The translations under genes and the position numbers were made by a program. DNA of 64,000 nt. It comes from Pararhodobacter marinus (GTDB taxonomy: Bacteria > Pseudomonadota > Alphaproteobacteria > Rhodobacterales > Rhodobacteraceae). The stretch is taken from the NCBI RefSeq assembly GCF_003122215.1, contig NZ_QEYD01000008.1, positions 1-64,000 on the forward strand, given 5' to 3'. Below are positions 54,121 to 63,106 of the stretch, piece after piece. The notes beneath the pieces were generated by a model that saw only the letters and a list, made by a program, of their open reading frames with translations, searched no databases and was not told the origin of the DNA. The stretch's first letter is position 1; each line of letters starts with the position of its first letter.

Positions 54121-54152
54121 AGACCTTGAAAAGGCGGGGGGTTTTCAGGTCT
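54121..54152. other. Long hairpin in the HAD-carboxypeptidase gap
   Basis: AGACCTTGAAAA and TTTTCAGGTCT form an 11 bp stem with one bulged T around a G-rich loop (GGCGGGGGG). It lies 68 bp after the HAD stop and 79 bp before the carboxypeptidase GTG. Without a following T-run it may be a 5' leader structure rather than a terminator. Confidence 0.4.
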
Positions 54153-54231
54153 GTGGATAGATGATACTCTGATCCCAGAGCAGAAATGACGTCCCCGCAC
54201 AAGACGGGGCGCAGAGGCAGAGGACAGGCAC

Positions 54232-56373
54232 GTGACAACGCACACCGGGCGTTGGTTCCGCGGCTTTGGTATCTTGGGATTCGCGACCGTTCTGGTCGTG
54301 CTGATGGCGCTTGGCGTGCCGAATCGCGCCCACGCCCAGCCCTATGCAGGGCTTCTCATGGATGTCCGGACCGGCGAGATCCTTTATCAGACCGACAATG
54401 CCAACGCGCGGCTTCATCCTGCGTCGTTGACCAAGATGATGACCCTCTACATCGCCTTCGAGGCGCTGGAAAACGGCGAGATCGACGCCGATGCGCGGGT
54501 GCGCATCTCGTCCCATGCCGCCGCGCAGCCGCCGTCGCGGCTGGGCCTGCGCTCGGGGCAGGAGATCGCGTTCCGCTACCTGATTCGCGCCGCCGCCCTG
54601 CGGTCGGGCAACGATGCGGCCGTGGCCATCGCCGAAGCGCTCGAAGGCTCGGTCTCGGCCTTTGCCGACCGGATGAACCGCACCGCGCGGGCCATCGGCA
54701 TGACGCGGACCCATTTCGTCAATCCGCACGGGCTGACGGCATCGGGGCATTTGTCCTCGGCGCATGACATGGCGTTGCTGGCGCGGCAGCTCTATTTCGA
54801 CCATCCGGCTTACTACAACATCTTCTCGCGCATGTCGGACAATGCGGGCATCGCCACCGTGCGCAACACCAACCGGCTGTTCCTGAGCAGCTATCGCGGC
54901 GCCGATGGCATCAAGACGGGCTTTACCAACGCGGCGGGCTACAACCTTGCCGCCATGGCCGAGCGCAACGGCGTGCGGATGCTGGCGGTGGTGTTCGGCG
55001 CGCGGTCCTCTCCTGACCGGCTGCGGCGCGTTTCGGCGCTTCTGGATCGCGGTTTCCGCGACGCGCCCCGCAGCGTGGCGACGCGCAGGCCGGCGCGCCC
55101 GGACTATGTGCGCGGCGCCGATGACCGGGGCGGCGGTGTCGCCGCCGGGCGCACGATCCGGCTGCAGACCGCGCCCGCCCGCTCGATCTTTCCGCGTCCC
55201 CGTCCGGGCCCCGAAGAGGCACCCCCCGCCGAGATGCCCGCCGAAATGATCGCCGCCCTGCGCGACGGGATCGACGAGGTTCTGGACGACGTGCTGGAGC
55301 CCGAGACCGGGCAGCAACCCGTCGAGGTGGCCGCGGCCGTGGACGAAGCGCTGGCCATCGCCCGCGAGATCGAAGAGGGCGGCGAAAGCGGTGATCCTGC
55401 GCTGGCCGACGGCGAAGACGCCGTCGATGCCGAGACCACGGCAGAGACGATGATCGCCGCGATTGCGCCCCAGGCCTCACCCGTTCCACCCGCCCGTCCC
55501 GCGGTCGATGTGGTTCAGCTTGTTCAGGACGAACCCGAAACCGCCGATAACGGCACCGACCATGGGGTCGAAGTCGCGCGCGCGGGGACCAGCGCGGTGG
55601 ATGCCAGCATCTTTGCCGCTCTGGCCGAAGCCGGCTCCGCCACGCCCGATATCGGCCCCGTGGGCGCCGCGACGGAAACGGCCGGCGGCGACGACAGCTC
55701 GGAGCCCCGCCAGTTCGACCACGATCCCGACAGCGTCTCGGTGGCCGAGGTCACGTCCGACGGGCTGGTCATCCCCGGCCTGCCGCCCATCTCGGTCCCC
55801 GAGGAAGGCGCGCGCGGCACCGAGGCCGCCGGAACTCCCGAGTCCGCGCGCGCGGCGGAAACCGCGCTTGCCGCGGCCAGCCCGGCGCCGGCCATGCCGG
55901 CCCTGCCGCAGATCGAGCCGGTCGCGCAGGATCTGAGCGTCGATGACGAAGGCCGGATCCTGTGGCGCGACGAGGAATTGCTGGTCGCTCTCGATGGCGA
56001 GAATCCCGAAGACCCGGTTCTGCAGCCCACCATCGTGCTGACCTCGTCGCTCGAAGACACGCCGGACGAGCCCGAGGAAGAGCGCGCGACCGAGGTGATC
56101 ACCCGCGTCTCGACATCGGGCGGGCGGCTCTGGCGGGTCGAGCTGGGCCGGTTCGGCAGCGCCTTCGAGGCCGACCGCGTGCTGTTGAGCGTGGCGCTTT
56201 CGGAAGCGGCGACGCTGGGGAACGGCGTGTTGAGGGTCGTGCCGCGCGGCGGGCGTCACGTTGCCGAGGTCAATTCGTTGACCGAGCAGGAGGCCGAGCT
56301 TGCCTGCCTCAGGCTGGCCGCGCGCAACCAGACCTGCAATGCCTATGGCCCGCAGGCCGGGGCCGATGGCTGA
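54232..56373 (+). CDS. D-alanyl-D-alanine carboxypeptidase with C-terminal SPOR domain
   Basis: A 713-residue penicillin-binding protein. A signal peptide ends at AHA (35). The DD-peptidase domain has all three motifs: SLTK at 65-68 (nucleophile Ser65), SGN at 125-127 and KTG at 228-230. After about residue 290 comes a roughly 330-residue Pro/Ala/Glu/Asp-rich low-complexity linker, and the last 80 residues (TSGGRLWRVELGRFGSAFEA onward) form a SPOR-type peptidoglycan-binding domain. It trims pentapeptides, probably at the division site to which SPOR domains bind. GTG start at 54232 after AGAGGA. The length is nearly double that of a plain DacA/C because of the linker and SPOR domain. Confidence 0.9.
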   Translation: MTTHTGRWFRGFGILGFATVLVVLMALGVPNRAHAQPYAGLLMDVRTGEILYQTDNANARLHPASLTKMMTLYIAFEALENGEIDADARVRISSHAAAQPPSRLGLRSGQEIAFRYLIRAAALRSGNDAAVAIAEALEGSVSAFADRMNRTARAIGMTRTHFVNPHGLTASGHLSSAHDMALLARQLYFDHPAYYNIFSRMSDNAGIATVRNTNRLFLSSYRGADGIKTGFTNAAGYNLAAMAERNGVRMLAVVFGARSSPDRLRRVSALLDRGFRDAPRSVATRRPARPDYVRGADDRGGGVAAGRTIRLQTAPARSIFPRPRPGPEEAPPAEMPAEMIAALRDGIDEVLDDVLEPETGQQPVEVAAAVDEALAIAREIEEGGESGDPALADGEDAVDAETTAETMIAAIAPQASPVPPARPAVDVVQLVQDEPETADNGTDHGVEVARAGTSAVDASIFAALAEAGSATPDIGPVGAATETAGGDDSSEPRQFDHDPDSVSVAEVTSDGLVIPGLPPISVPEEGARGTEAAGTPESARAAETALAAASPAPAMPALPQIEPVAQDLSVDDEGRILWRDEELLVALDGENPEDPVLQPTIVLTSSLEDTPDEPEEERATEVITRVSTSGGRLWRVELGRFGSAFEADRVLLSVALSEAATLGNGVLRVVPRGGRHVAEVNSLTEQEAELACLRLAARNQTCNAYGPQAGADG

Positions 56374-56399
56374 GCGTCGCGACGAGCGCGATACGAGAA

Positions 56400-56424
56400 A
56401 ACCCGGCGCAAGGCCGGGTTTTTT
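56400..56424. terminator. Bidirectional Rho-independent terminator
   Basis: AACCCGGC-GCAAG-GCCGGGTT, a perfect 8 bp stem followed by TTTT, ends the carboxypeptidase gene. Upstream GAGAAA gives a T-run on the other strand, so it can also end the convergent methyltransferase gene, whose stop is 24 bp away. Confidence 0.82.
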
Positions 56425-56447
56425 CATTCCATGGGGACAACGGATCG

Positions 56448-57464
56448 TCAGCGGGTGCAGATCAGCCGCACGGAATCGTATTTCTTCTCGGGCGCAGCCA
56501 TCGCCGTGGCGGCCAGAAGCCGCGCCGAGTGGCGGACCTGCCGGTCGATATCGGCCTGCGTCACCGCGCGGCGCTGCTGGGCGGCGGTGATGCGCGCCTC
56601 GTCCAGGATCCAGTCGGGCATGAACTGGCGGACATAGCCCCGGAACAGGACCGCGCGTACCGTCAGTCCCGCCGATTGCGCACAGGCGCGCAGGCTGTCG
56701 GGCGTGAAGAAATTCAGATGCCGCGGCGTGTCCAGCCAGCGCCAGCGCTCGCCCATCCAGCGACTGCCGGTCGAGGCGTTGTTGGGCACTTCCACCGACA
56801 GGATGCCGGTATCGGTGAGCAGGTCGCGGGCGTTCTGCAGCGCAAGGATCGGATCCATCGTGTGTTCCAGCACATGCGAGAACACGATGGCGTCGTATTT
56901 GCGCGCGCGGATGGCGGGGGGAAGATCCTCGGCCGTGCCAGCATGGACCTCGAGCCCTTTTTCACGCGCGACGGCCGCCGCGCGCTGATCGGGCTCGATG
57001 CCGACGGTGGCTTCGACATGGGCGCCGAAGGTCTTCATCCGGTCGCCGTTGCCGCAACCGATTTCAAGCCCGTTACGGGCGCCCCGGGGAATGACCGAGC
57101 CCCACCATTCCACGGTCGGCTCCGCGCCGCGTTCGAACCGGTAGGCGATCGAGCCCAGCAAACGCCCCAGCGCGCCGATGCGGCGCTCTTCCTCGGCGCT
57201 GTCCAGCGAATTGGGGTCGTCATGCGTGTAATAGGTGGGGAAATCGTAGAATTCGGGGATCTCGTCCAGCGCGGGGCGCGGATGGATCTGGCCGAAGCTG
57301 TGATCGGCATTCCACCAGATCTGCCGCTCACGCGACGTGACCGGGCGGCGCCAGTCCATCGGGACGGTCAGGCCGCGCGTCATGAGGGTTCCGGTCAGGG
57401 GACAACGCGGTTGCGCTCCCTGCGACTGGGCCGTTCGTTCAAGCAGGCCTGAGACATCTTTCAT
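56448..57464 (-). CDS. Class I SAM-dependent methyltransferase (Methyltransf_23 type)
   Basis: A 338-residue protein. An N-terminal region of about 125 residues contains a single Cys-Pro pair and many aromatic residues (FGQIHPRP, FYDFPTYYTHDD). The SAM domain follows with GLEIGCGNGDRM (motif I), GIEPDQRA (motif II acidic), YDAIVFSHVLEHTMDP and the lid segment WLDTPRHLNFFTPDSLR typical of sugar or lipid-linked methyltransferases (UbiG/O-antigen-like). Substrate unknown. ATG 57464 is preceded by AGAAGGAAACGG; an in-frame TTG at 57497 is less likely. Confidence 0.82.
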   Translation of the reverse strand: MKDVSGLLERTAQSQGAQPRCPLTGTLMTRGLTVPMDWRRPVTSRERQIWWNADHSFGQIHPRPALDEIPEFYDFPTYYTHDDPNSLDSAEEERRIGALGRLLGSIAYRFERGAEPTVEWWGSVIPRGARNGLEIGCGNGDRMKTFGAHVEATVGIEPDQRAAAVAREKGLEVHAGTAEDLPPAIRARKYDAIVFSHVLEHTMDPILALQNARDLLTDTGILSVEVPNNASTGSRWMGERWRWLDTPRHLNFFTPDSLRACAQSAGLTVRAVLFRGYVRQFMPDWILDEARITAAQQRRAVTQADIDRQVRHSARLLAATAMAAPEKKYDSVRLICTR

Positions 57465-57542
57465 AGCACCGTTTCCTTCTACAAGTTCAGTGCGCAATGA
57501 ACGCGGAATACGGCAAGAAAGCGGCGTGGGCGTATAGTAGGC

Positions 57543-57689
57543 TCAGATCGCGCTGGAATGCACGGGGATCGGCGCGATTGTTAGGCCATCGTCACCAATC
57601 GCGGCGCTTCCCGCGCTGATCGTGGCGGCAGTCAGGGCGAAAGCCGTGACGACGGCCCAGAATCGCGTGGCTTTGAAACGGGTCGGCAT
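57543..57689 (-). CDS. Small secreted peptide (48 residues), unknown function
   Basis: A short open frame with an excellent GAGGGAG ribosome site 8 bases before the ATG. The product starts MPTRFKATRF, continues with a hydrophobic core WAVVTAFALTAATISA and a plausible AGSAA or SAA cleavage point near residue 30, and leaves a mature piece of about 18 residues (IGDDGLTIAPIPVHSSAI). This is a complete signal-peptide architecture with almost nothing behind it. It lies between the methyltransferase gene and hemC, divergent from hemC. It could be a real small exported peptide or a leader; I know of no homologue. Confidence 0.55.
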   Translation of the reverse strand: MPTRFKATRFWAVVTAFALTAATISAGSAAIGDDGLTIAPIPVHSSAI

Positions 57690-57815
57690 GGAAAATCTCC
57701 CTCGGTCAATGGTGGTGAGTCGCGCGGGCCGGATGCAGGGTTCAAACAAAAGGTCGCGGCCCGGGCGCCGGTCTGGGTGATTGCGCGCGCGCCGCCGCGC
57801 GGCTAAGCAGGGGCC

Positions 57816-58775
57816 ATGAGCGTGACCCTTCCGACCCCCGACCAGACCCTCAAGATCGGCACACGCGGCTCGCCGCTGGCGCTTGCGCAGGCGCATGAGA
57901 CGCGCGACCGGCTGATGGCGGCCTTCGACCTGCCCGAAGCCGCGTTCGAGATCGTGGTGATCAAGACCACCGGCGACGACCGCTCGATGATCGAGGCCGA
58001 CCGCCCGCTCAAGGAGATCGGCAACAAGGGCCTGTTCACCCGCGAGATCGAGGAACAACTGGGCGACGGACGTATCGACCTGGCGGTCCACTCGATGAAG
58101 GACATGCCGGTCGAACAGCCCGAGGGGCTGGTCCTGGACTGCTACCTGCCGCGCGAGGATGTGCGTGATGCGTTCGTCTCGCCGGGCGTCGCGCGCCTTG
58201 CCGATCTTGAACCGGGGCAGGTGGTGGGCACGTCGTCGCTGCGCCGTCGGGCGCAGCTTCTGCACCGGCGCCCGGACCTGACCGTCGTCGAGTTCCGCGG
58301 CAATGTGCAGACCCGGCTGCGCAAGCTGTCCGAGGGCGTGGCGGATTGCACCTTTCTGGCCATGGCGGGGCTCAACCGGCTGGGCATGGCCAGGGTCGCG
58401 CGTTCCCCCATCGGCGTGGACGAGATGCTGCCCGCCATCGCGCAGGGCGCCATCGGCATCGAGCGGCGCCTGGACGATCCCCGCGCCGAGGCGATGCTGC
58501 GCGCGATCCACGACGCCGATACCGGCCACCGTCTGGCCGCCGAGCGCGCCTTTCTTGCCACGTTGGACGGCTCGTGCGAGACGCCGATTGCCGGGCTTGC
58601 CGTGCTGGAAGGTGACGAGATCTGGCTGCGCGGCGAGGTACTGCGCCCGGACGGCTCGGAATCGCTGAGCGACGAGGGCCGGGCGTCGATTTTTGACGCT
58701 GCCGATCTGGGCACCGAGATCGCGCGCCGCCTGCTCGAGCGCACGCCGCGCGGTTTCTTCGACTGGCGCGACTGA
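57816..58775 (+). CDS. hemC: Hydroxymethylbilane synthase (porphobilinogen deaminase)
   Basis: A 319-residue tetrapyrrole enzyme that condenses four porphobilinogen molecules. KIGTRGSPLALAQAHETRD begins the conserved N-terminus, IGNKGLFTREIEEQL and DLAVHSMKDMPVE follow, GTSSLRRRAQLL and EFRGNVQTRLRKL line the active site, and Cys254 (LDGSCETPIAG) carries the dipyrromethane cofactor. ATG 57816 has AGGGG upstream. Stands alone; converges on mnmH with a 67 bp gap. Confidence 0.97.
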   Translation: MSVTLPTPDQTLKIGTRGSPLALAQAHETRDRLMAAFDLPEAAFEIVVIKTTGDDRSMIEADRPLKEIGNKGLFTREIEEQLGDGRIDLAVHSMKDMPVEQPEGLVLDCYLPREDVRDAFVSPGVARLADLEPGQVVGTSSLRRRAQLLHRRPDLTVVEFRGNVQTRLRKLSEGVADCTFLAMAGLNRLGMARVARSPIGVDEMLPAIAQGAIGIERRLDDPRAEAMLRAIHDADTGHRLAAERAFLATLDGSCETPIAGLAVLEGDEIWLRGEVLRPDGSESLSDEGRASIFDAADLGTEIARRLLERTPRGFFDWRD

Positions 58776-58842
58776 CGGTCAGACATTTACCCGATATCGG
58801 ATTTGTCCCCTTTGTCGGCCTCTCGACGCGGCTGATCGCGCA

Positions 58843-59913
58843 TCACCGGTTGGAAAAATACCCTTCCAGATCCGCTGCGATCCGTTGCGCGAGCGTGTCC
58901 TGCGCCGCGTCGTCCAGGCTGTCCGAAGCATAGACGCGCAAGGCCGGCTTGCCCTGGCGCAGCCGGGTCCGGGCATAGCGCGGATCGTAATGCCCCTGCA
59001 TCAGCGCCGCGGCGAGGCGCAGGAAATCCCGTTCTCCGGCCAGTTTCTGCCAGGCCTCGATCGTCTCGCGCGACTGGTAGGGTTGCAGCGCGGCGATGCG
59101 CGCGGCCAGTTCCGCGGGATCCGCCGTCACATCGGCATAGGCGTGCGTGAGCCATTCCGCGCGCGCCTCAAGCGGTGCGGCGATCTCGATCCGGGGGGCC
59201 GCCTGCATCGAGGACCACAAGGCCGGGGGCACGCGGATCTCGCCGATCCGGTTCGATTCCGCTTCCACCAGCACCGGGCGGGCGGGGTCGAGTTTTGCCA
59301 TCTCGACCGCGAGCGCGCTCTCGAACCCTTTCTGCGCGGGCTGGCTTTCCCCGACGGTCAGCCCGAACAGGCTGCCCCGGTGCCGCGCCAGGCCCTCGAG
59401 GTCCAGAACCTGCCCGCCCATCGCCCGGATACGCTGCAGCAGCGCCGTCTTGGCGGTCCCGGTATTGCCGTCGAGCACCACCACCGGCGCGGGAAACGGA
59501 GCGTCGTAAAGCGCCTGCTGCACCAGCCGCCGCCAGCTCCGCCAGCCGCCCTCGAGCACGCCCACCCGCCAGCCGATCTGCCCGTAGATCAGCGCAATCG
59601 CGTTCGAGCGCATCCCGCCGCGCCAGCAATAGACCAGCGGGCGATATCCGGCGGGTTTGTCGGCCAGATAGGTCTCCAGATGCCGCGCCGCGTTTTTCGC
59701 CACCAGCGCGGCCCCCATGCGCCGCGCCTTGAAACGGCTGTCCTGCACATAGACGGTGCCGACCCGCGCGCGCTCGTCATTGTCCAGCGAGGGCAGGTTG
59801 ACCGCGCCCGGCACATGATCCTCGGCGTATTCGCCGGGCGAGCGGGTGTCGATCACCTCGTCATAGGGAAGCGACAGGATATCGGCGACGGAACGGAGCG
59901 TGAGACGTTGCAT
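58843..59913 (-). CDS. mnmH: tRNA 2-selenouridine/geranyl-2-thiouridine synthase
   Basis: A 356-residue fusion of a rhodanese domain (about 1-125) and a P-loop ATPase-like domain. The rhodanese Cys is residue 96 in VYCWRGGMRS. Walker A is GNTGTAKT at 149-156. The order and the DTRSPGEYAEDHVPGAVN entry are diagnostic of MnmH/SelU/YbbB, which replaces sulfur with selenium at the wobble 2-thiouridine of Lys, Glu and Gln tRNAs using selenophosphate. Selenophosphate synthase (selD) is not in the window. ATG 59913. Downstream of mazG on the same strand. Confidence 0.94.
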   Translation of the reverse strand: MQRLTLRSVADILSLPYDEVIDTRSPGEYAEDHVPGAVNLPSLDNDERARVGTVYVQDSRFKARRMGAALVAKNAARHLETYLADKPAGYRPLVYCWRGGMRSNAIALIYGQIGWRVGVLEGGWRSWRRLVQQALYDAPFPAPVVVLDGNTGTAKTALLQRIRAMGGQVLDLEGLARHRGSLFGLTVGESQPAQKGFESALAVEMAKLDPARPVLVEAESNRIGEIRVPPALWSSMQAAPRIEIAAPLEARAEWLTHAYADVTADPAELAARIAALQPYQSRETIEAWQKLAGERDFLRLAAALMQGHYDPRYARTRLRQGKPALRVYASDSLDDAAQDTLAQRIAADLEGYFSNR

Positions 59914-59952
59914 CCCACAGGCTTACTGCGCGCCCGCCCGCGCCGGAAGTCC

Positions 59953-60765
59953 CTAACCTTGGCGCGCCGCCTTCTCCGCTGCCTTGGCCGCGTCCCACAG
60001 GGCGTCCATCTCGGCCAGATCGCTGTCGGCAGGGCTGCGTCCCTGCGCCGCCAGCGCGGCCTCGATGGACCGGAAACGGCGGGTGAACTTGTCATTCGCG
60101 GCCCTGAGCGCCGCCTCGGGGTCGATATCGAGATGCCGCGCCAGATTGGCCATCACGAAGAGCAGGTCGCCATATTCCTCGAACCGGTCCTCGGGCGCGG
60201 CCTCGGTCAGTTCCTGCGCTTCCTCGGCGATCTTGGCGACGACCTGGCCAATCTCCGGCCAATCGAACCCCACCCGCGCGGCCCGCTTTTGCAGCTTCAC
60301 CGCGCGCGTCAGCCCGGCATGACCCACCGGAACATCGTCCAGAACCCCGCCCTGCGCCCGCGCCGCGCGTTCCCGGGCCTTCAGGGTTTCCCAGGCATCG
60401 GTCTGCGCCTCGGCGCTGTCGATCACGGCGTCGCCGAAGACATGCGGATGGCGCGCGACCATCTTGTCGGCGATACCGCGCAAGACGTCGTCCAGCGTGA
60501 ACAGCCCGGCCTCTTCGGCCATCTGCGCATGATACACCGACTGGAACATCAGGTCGCCCAACTCGCCCTTCAGCCCGTCCCAGTCCCGGCGTGCAATGGC
60601 ATCGGCGACCTCGTAGGCTTCTTCGATCGTGTAGGGCGCGATGGAGTCGAAATCCTGCTCGATATCCCACGGGCAGCCGGTCTCGCGGTCGCGCAGCCGC
60701 GCCATGATCCGTGCCAGCCGGGGCAGGCCGCCCTCGGGATCGTTGATAAGGGGATCGTCGGCCAT
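59953..60765 (-). CDS. mazG: Nucleoside triphosphate pyrophosphohydrolase MazG
   Basis: A 270-residue protein with two tandem MazG folds. The first has CPWDIEQDFDSIAPYTIEEA and the EExxE...ExxD metal site continued by LKGELGDLMFQSVYHAQMAEE. The second has VVAKIAEEAQELTEA and EEYGDLLFVMANLARHL, ending with NDKFTRRF. It hydrolyses NTPs to NMP plus PPi for nucleotide-pool sanitation. ATG 60765 (MADDPL) matches family N-termini; GTG 60774 is in frame. Divergent from the M20 hydrolase over 66 bp. Confidence 0.95.
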   Translation of the reverse strand: MADDPLINDPEGGLPRLARIMARLRDRETGCPWDIEQDFDSIAPYTIEEAYEVADAIARRDWDGLKGELGDLMFQSVYHAQMAEEAGLFTLDDVLRGIADKMVARHPHVFGDAVIDSAEAQTDAWETLKARERAARAQGGVLDDVPVGHAGLTRAVKLQKRAARVGFDWPEIGQVVAKIAEEAQELTEAAPEDRFEEYGDLLFVMANLARHLDIDPEAALRAANDKFTRRFRSIEAALAAQGRSPADSDLAEMDALWDAAKAAEKAARQG

Positions 60766-60831
60766 TGCACGCACCCGCTGTCTGGAGGAAGCTTGCGCCC
60801 TCTATCCCAAAGCCCCGCGCCGGAGTCCACC

Positions 60832-62007
60832 ATGCCCGCCCTAAACCGCATCGCCGATTACGCCCCCGAGATGACGGCCTGGCGCCGCCACCTGCACCAG
60901 CATCCCGAAACCCGCTTCGAATGCCACCGGACGGCGGCCTTCATCGCCGCGCGACTGCGCGACTTCGGCATCACCGAGATCCACGAAGGCATCGCGCAAT
61001 CGGGGATCGTGGCGATCATCGAGGGGCAGGGCGCGGGCCCGACCATCGGCCTGCGCGCCGATATCGACGCGCTGCCGATCACCGAGGAAACCGGGCTGCC
61101 GCATGCCTCGGAAGTCGCGGGCAAGATGCATGCCTGCGGCCATGACGGGCACACGACCATGCTTCTGGGCGCCGCGCGCTACCTGGCCGAGACGCGCAAC
61201 TTCTCGGGCCGCGTCGCGCTCATCTTCCAGCCGGCCGAGGAATGGGGCGGCGGCGCCGAGGTGATGGTCAAAGAGGGGATCATGGAGCGCTTCGGCATCA
61301 CCCGCGTCTTCGCCCTGCACAACGCGCCGGGCGTGCCCGAAGGCCGGTTCGAAGGCGCGCCCGGCCCGATCATGGCGGCGGTCGATACGCTCTGGGTAAC
61401 GGTGACGGGCCAGGGTGGCCACGGCGCCCATCCCGAGGAATGCGCCGACCCGGTCGCGGCCATCGTGCAGATGGTGAACGGTCTGCAGACCATCGTCTCG
61501 CGCAACCGCAAGGGCACCGATGCGCTGGTGATCTCGGTCACGCAGATCCATACCGGCACCGCCGACAACATCATCCCCGAGACCGGCTGGTTCTGCGCCA
61601 CCATTCGCACCTATGACAAGGCGGTTCAGACCATGGTCGAGACGCGCTGCCACGAGATGCTCTCGGGCATCGCCGCGGCAATGGGGGTGCGGGCCGAGAT
61701 CACGTTCGAGCGCGGCTATCCGGCCACCGTCAACCATGCCGGGGATTTCGACTTCGCGCTGGGCGTGGCGGCCGAGATCGGCAGCGGCGCGGGGGAATGC
61801 GAGCCGACGATGGGCGCCGAGGACTTCGCCTACATGCTCGAAGCCCGACCCGGCGCCTATCTGTTCCTCGGACAGGGCGACGGCGCCGGGCTTCATCACC
61901 CGCGCTACGATTTCAACGATGCGATCGCGCCGATCGGCGCCAGCTATTTCGCCCGCCTGGTGGAACGCGCGCAGCCCCGTGTCGCAGAGAGCGACAAGGC
62001 TGCCTAG
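60832..62007 (+). CDS. M20-family amidohydrolase (hippurate hydrolase-like)
   Basis: A 391-residue zinc amidohydrolase of the M20D/HipO group. The N-terminal WRRHLHQHPETRFEC and metal motifs RADIDALPI, KMHACGHDGHTTMLLGAA (Cys/His), IFQPAEEWGGGAEVM (Glu) and C-terminal LHHPRYDFND (His) are in family order. It removes an acyl group from an N-acyl amino acid such as hippurate or N-acetyl amino acids. ATG 60832 is chosen although the frame stays open for more than 2 kb upstream across mazG and mnmH on the other strand; that extension is an antisense artefact of high GC. Confidence 0.92.
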   Translation: MPALNRIADYAPEMTAWRRHLHQHPETRFECHRTAAFIAARLRDFGITEIHEGIAQSGIVAIIEGQGAGPTIGLRADIDALPITEETGLPHASEVAGKMHACGHDGHTTMLLGAARYLAETRNFSGRVALIFQPAEEWGGGAEVMVKEGIMERFGITRVFALHNAPGVPEGRFEGAPGPIMAAVDTLWVTVTGQGGHGAHPEECADPVAAIVQMVNGLQTIVSRNRKGTDALVISVTQIHTGTADNIIPETGWFCATIRTYDKAVQTMVETRCHEMLSGIAAAMGVRAEITFERGYPATVNHAGDFDFALGVAAEIGSGAGECEPTMGAEDFAYMLEARPGAYLFLGQGDGAGLHHPRYDFNDAIAPIGASYFARLVERAQPRVAESDKAA

Positions 62008-62043
62008 CGGCGAAAACGCCGGACAATCCGACGCGATGTGCCC

Positions 62044-62111
62044 GTCTTTGTTCCGGAAATATCCTCGGGGGTGAATTTGCCGCAGGCAAAGAGGGGGCAG
62101 ACAGCCCCCTC
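62044..62111 (+). repeat. Dispersed intergenic repeat, copy C (between convergent M20 hydrolase and tpiA)
   Basis: Same element as at 36927: GTCTTTGTTCCGG-AAATATCCTCGGGGGTGA, a variable TTTGCCGCAGGCAAA palindrome, then hairpin GAGGGGGC-AGACA-GCCCCCTC. The hairpin is 25 bp from the tpiA stop. The stem arms are one G/C shorter than in copies A and B. Confidence 0.8.
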
Positions 62112-62136
62112 GCCCCGCTGCAACCCGGCGCGCCGC

Positions 62137-62868
62137 TCAGGCGTTCTGCAGCGCGGTGACGATGGCGCCGAAATCCTCGGCCTTCAGCGACGCGCCGCCC
62201 ACCAGCGCGCCGTCGACATCGGCGATGGCGAAGATCGTTGCCGCGTTCTTGGGATTGACCGACCCGCCGTAAAGCAGCCGGATCCCCGCATCGGGTGCGT
62301 TCTTGCGCAGGAAGGCGTGGACCTCGGCGATCTGCTCCTCGGTCGGGGTGCGGCCGGTGCCGATGGCCCAGACCGGTTCATAGGCGATCACGGTATTCTC
62401 GGCCGTCGCGCCCTCGGGCAGCGATTCTGCCAGTTGCGCGCCGATCACCGAAAGCGTCTCGCCCGCATCGCGCTGCGTCTCGGTTTCACCCAGGCAGACC
62501 ACGGCAATCAACCCGGCGGCCCAGGCGGCCTGCGTCTTCGCGGCCACGTCGGCCGAGCTTTCACCGTGATCGGCGCGGCGTTCGGAATGCCCCAGGATCA
62601 CGTGGGACGCGCCTGCATCGCTGAGCATCGCGGCGGAAATGTCGCCGGTATGCGCGCCCTTCTCGGCGGCGTGGCAATCCTGCCCGCCGACCGCGACCGA
62701 GGTGCCGGTCATGGCCGTCGCCATCGGCGCCAGCAGCGTCGCGGGCGGGCAGATCAGGATATCCAGATCGGGCTGCGGATGGGCCGCGGCCAGTGCCATG
62801 GCCTCGGTCAGCTGGGCGGTCAGCCCGTTCATCTTCCAGTTCCCGGCGGCGAGTTTGCGGATGCTCAT
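62137..62868 (-). CDS. tpiA: Triose-phosphate isomerase
   Basis: A 243-residue TIM barrel. The catalytic Lys12 is in AAGNWKMNG, the electrophilic His in VILGHSERR, the base Glu in [13 protein letters not shown], and the phosphate loop is [12 protein letters not shown]. It interconverts DHAP and glyceraldehyde 3-phosphate. ATG 62868 (MSIRKLA) follows AGGGAGACC; a longer in-frame start to 62919 is unlikely. Divergent from ilvD over 238 bp. Confidence 0.96.
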   Translation of the reverse strand: MSIRKLAAGNWKMNGLTAQLTEAMALAAAHPQPDLDILICPPATLLAPMATAMTGTSVAVGGQDCHAAEKGAHTGDISAAMLSDAGASHVILGHSERRADHGESSADVAAKTQAAWAAGLIAVVCLGETETQRDAGETLSVIGAQLAESLPEGATAENTVIAYEPVWAIGTGRTPTEEQIAEVHAFLRKNAPDAGIRLLYGGSVNPKNAATIFAIADVDGALVGGASLKAEDFGAIVTALQNA

Positions 62869-63106
62869 ATAGGTCTCCCTGTTTGGCGCAAGTAAACCCG
62901 ATGCCGCCGCCGGGGCCAAGCCCGCATCCCGCCCCCGTGTTCGTCACGTCGCACGCGCCTCGTCCCATACGCCTGTCTGCAATCGACGGGCCCTCCCTTG
63001 ATCCTTGCCCGCAGAGGCACGATTTCTGGGCCAACGGGGTCAAGTTTCTTGTCCCGCCCGCCCGATCTGCGCTATTGAGCGCCCAGACAGCCACGAGGAC
63101 GCAACC

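Noticed and set aside
58791-58800. Palindrome CCGATATCGG after hemC
   Set aside because: Ten bases with no loop and no T-run; expected by chance and too weak for a terminator call.
58693-60831. In-frame 5' extension of the M20 hydrolase to a 1104-codon frame
   Set aside because: The extension is antisense to mnmH and mazG and overlaps hemC. The family N-terminus and a normal start are at 60832.
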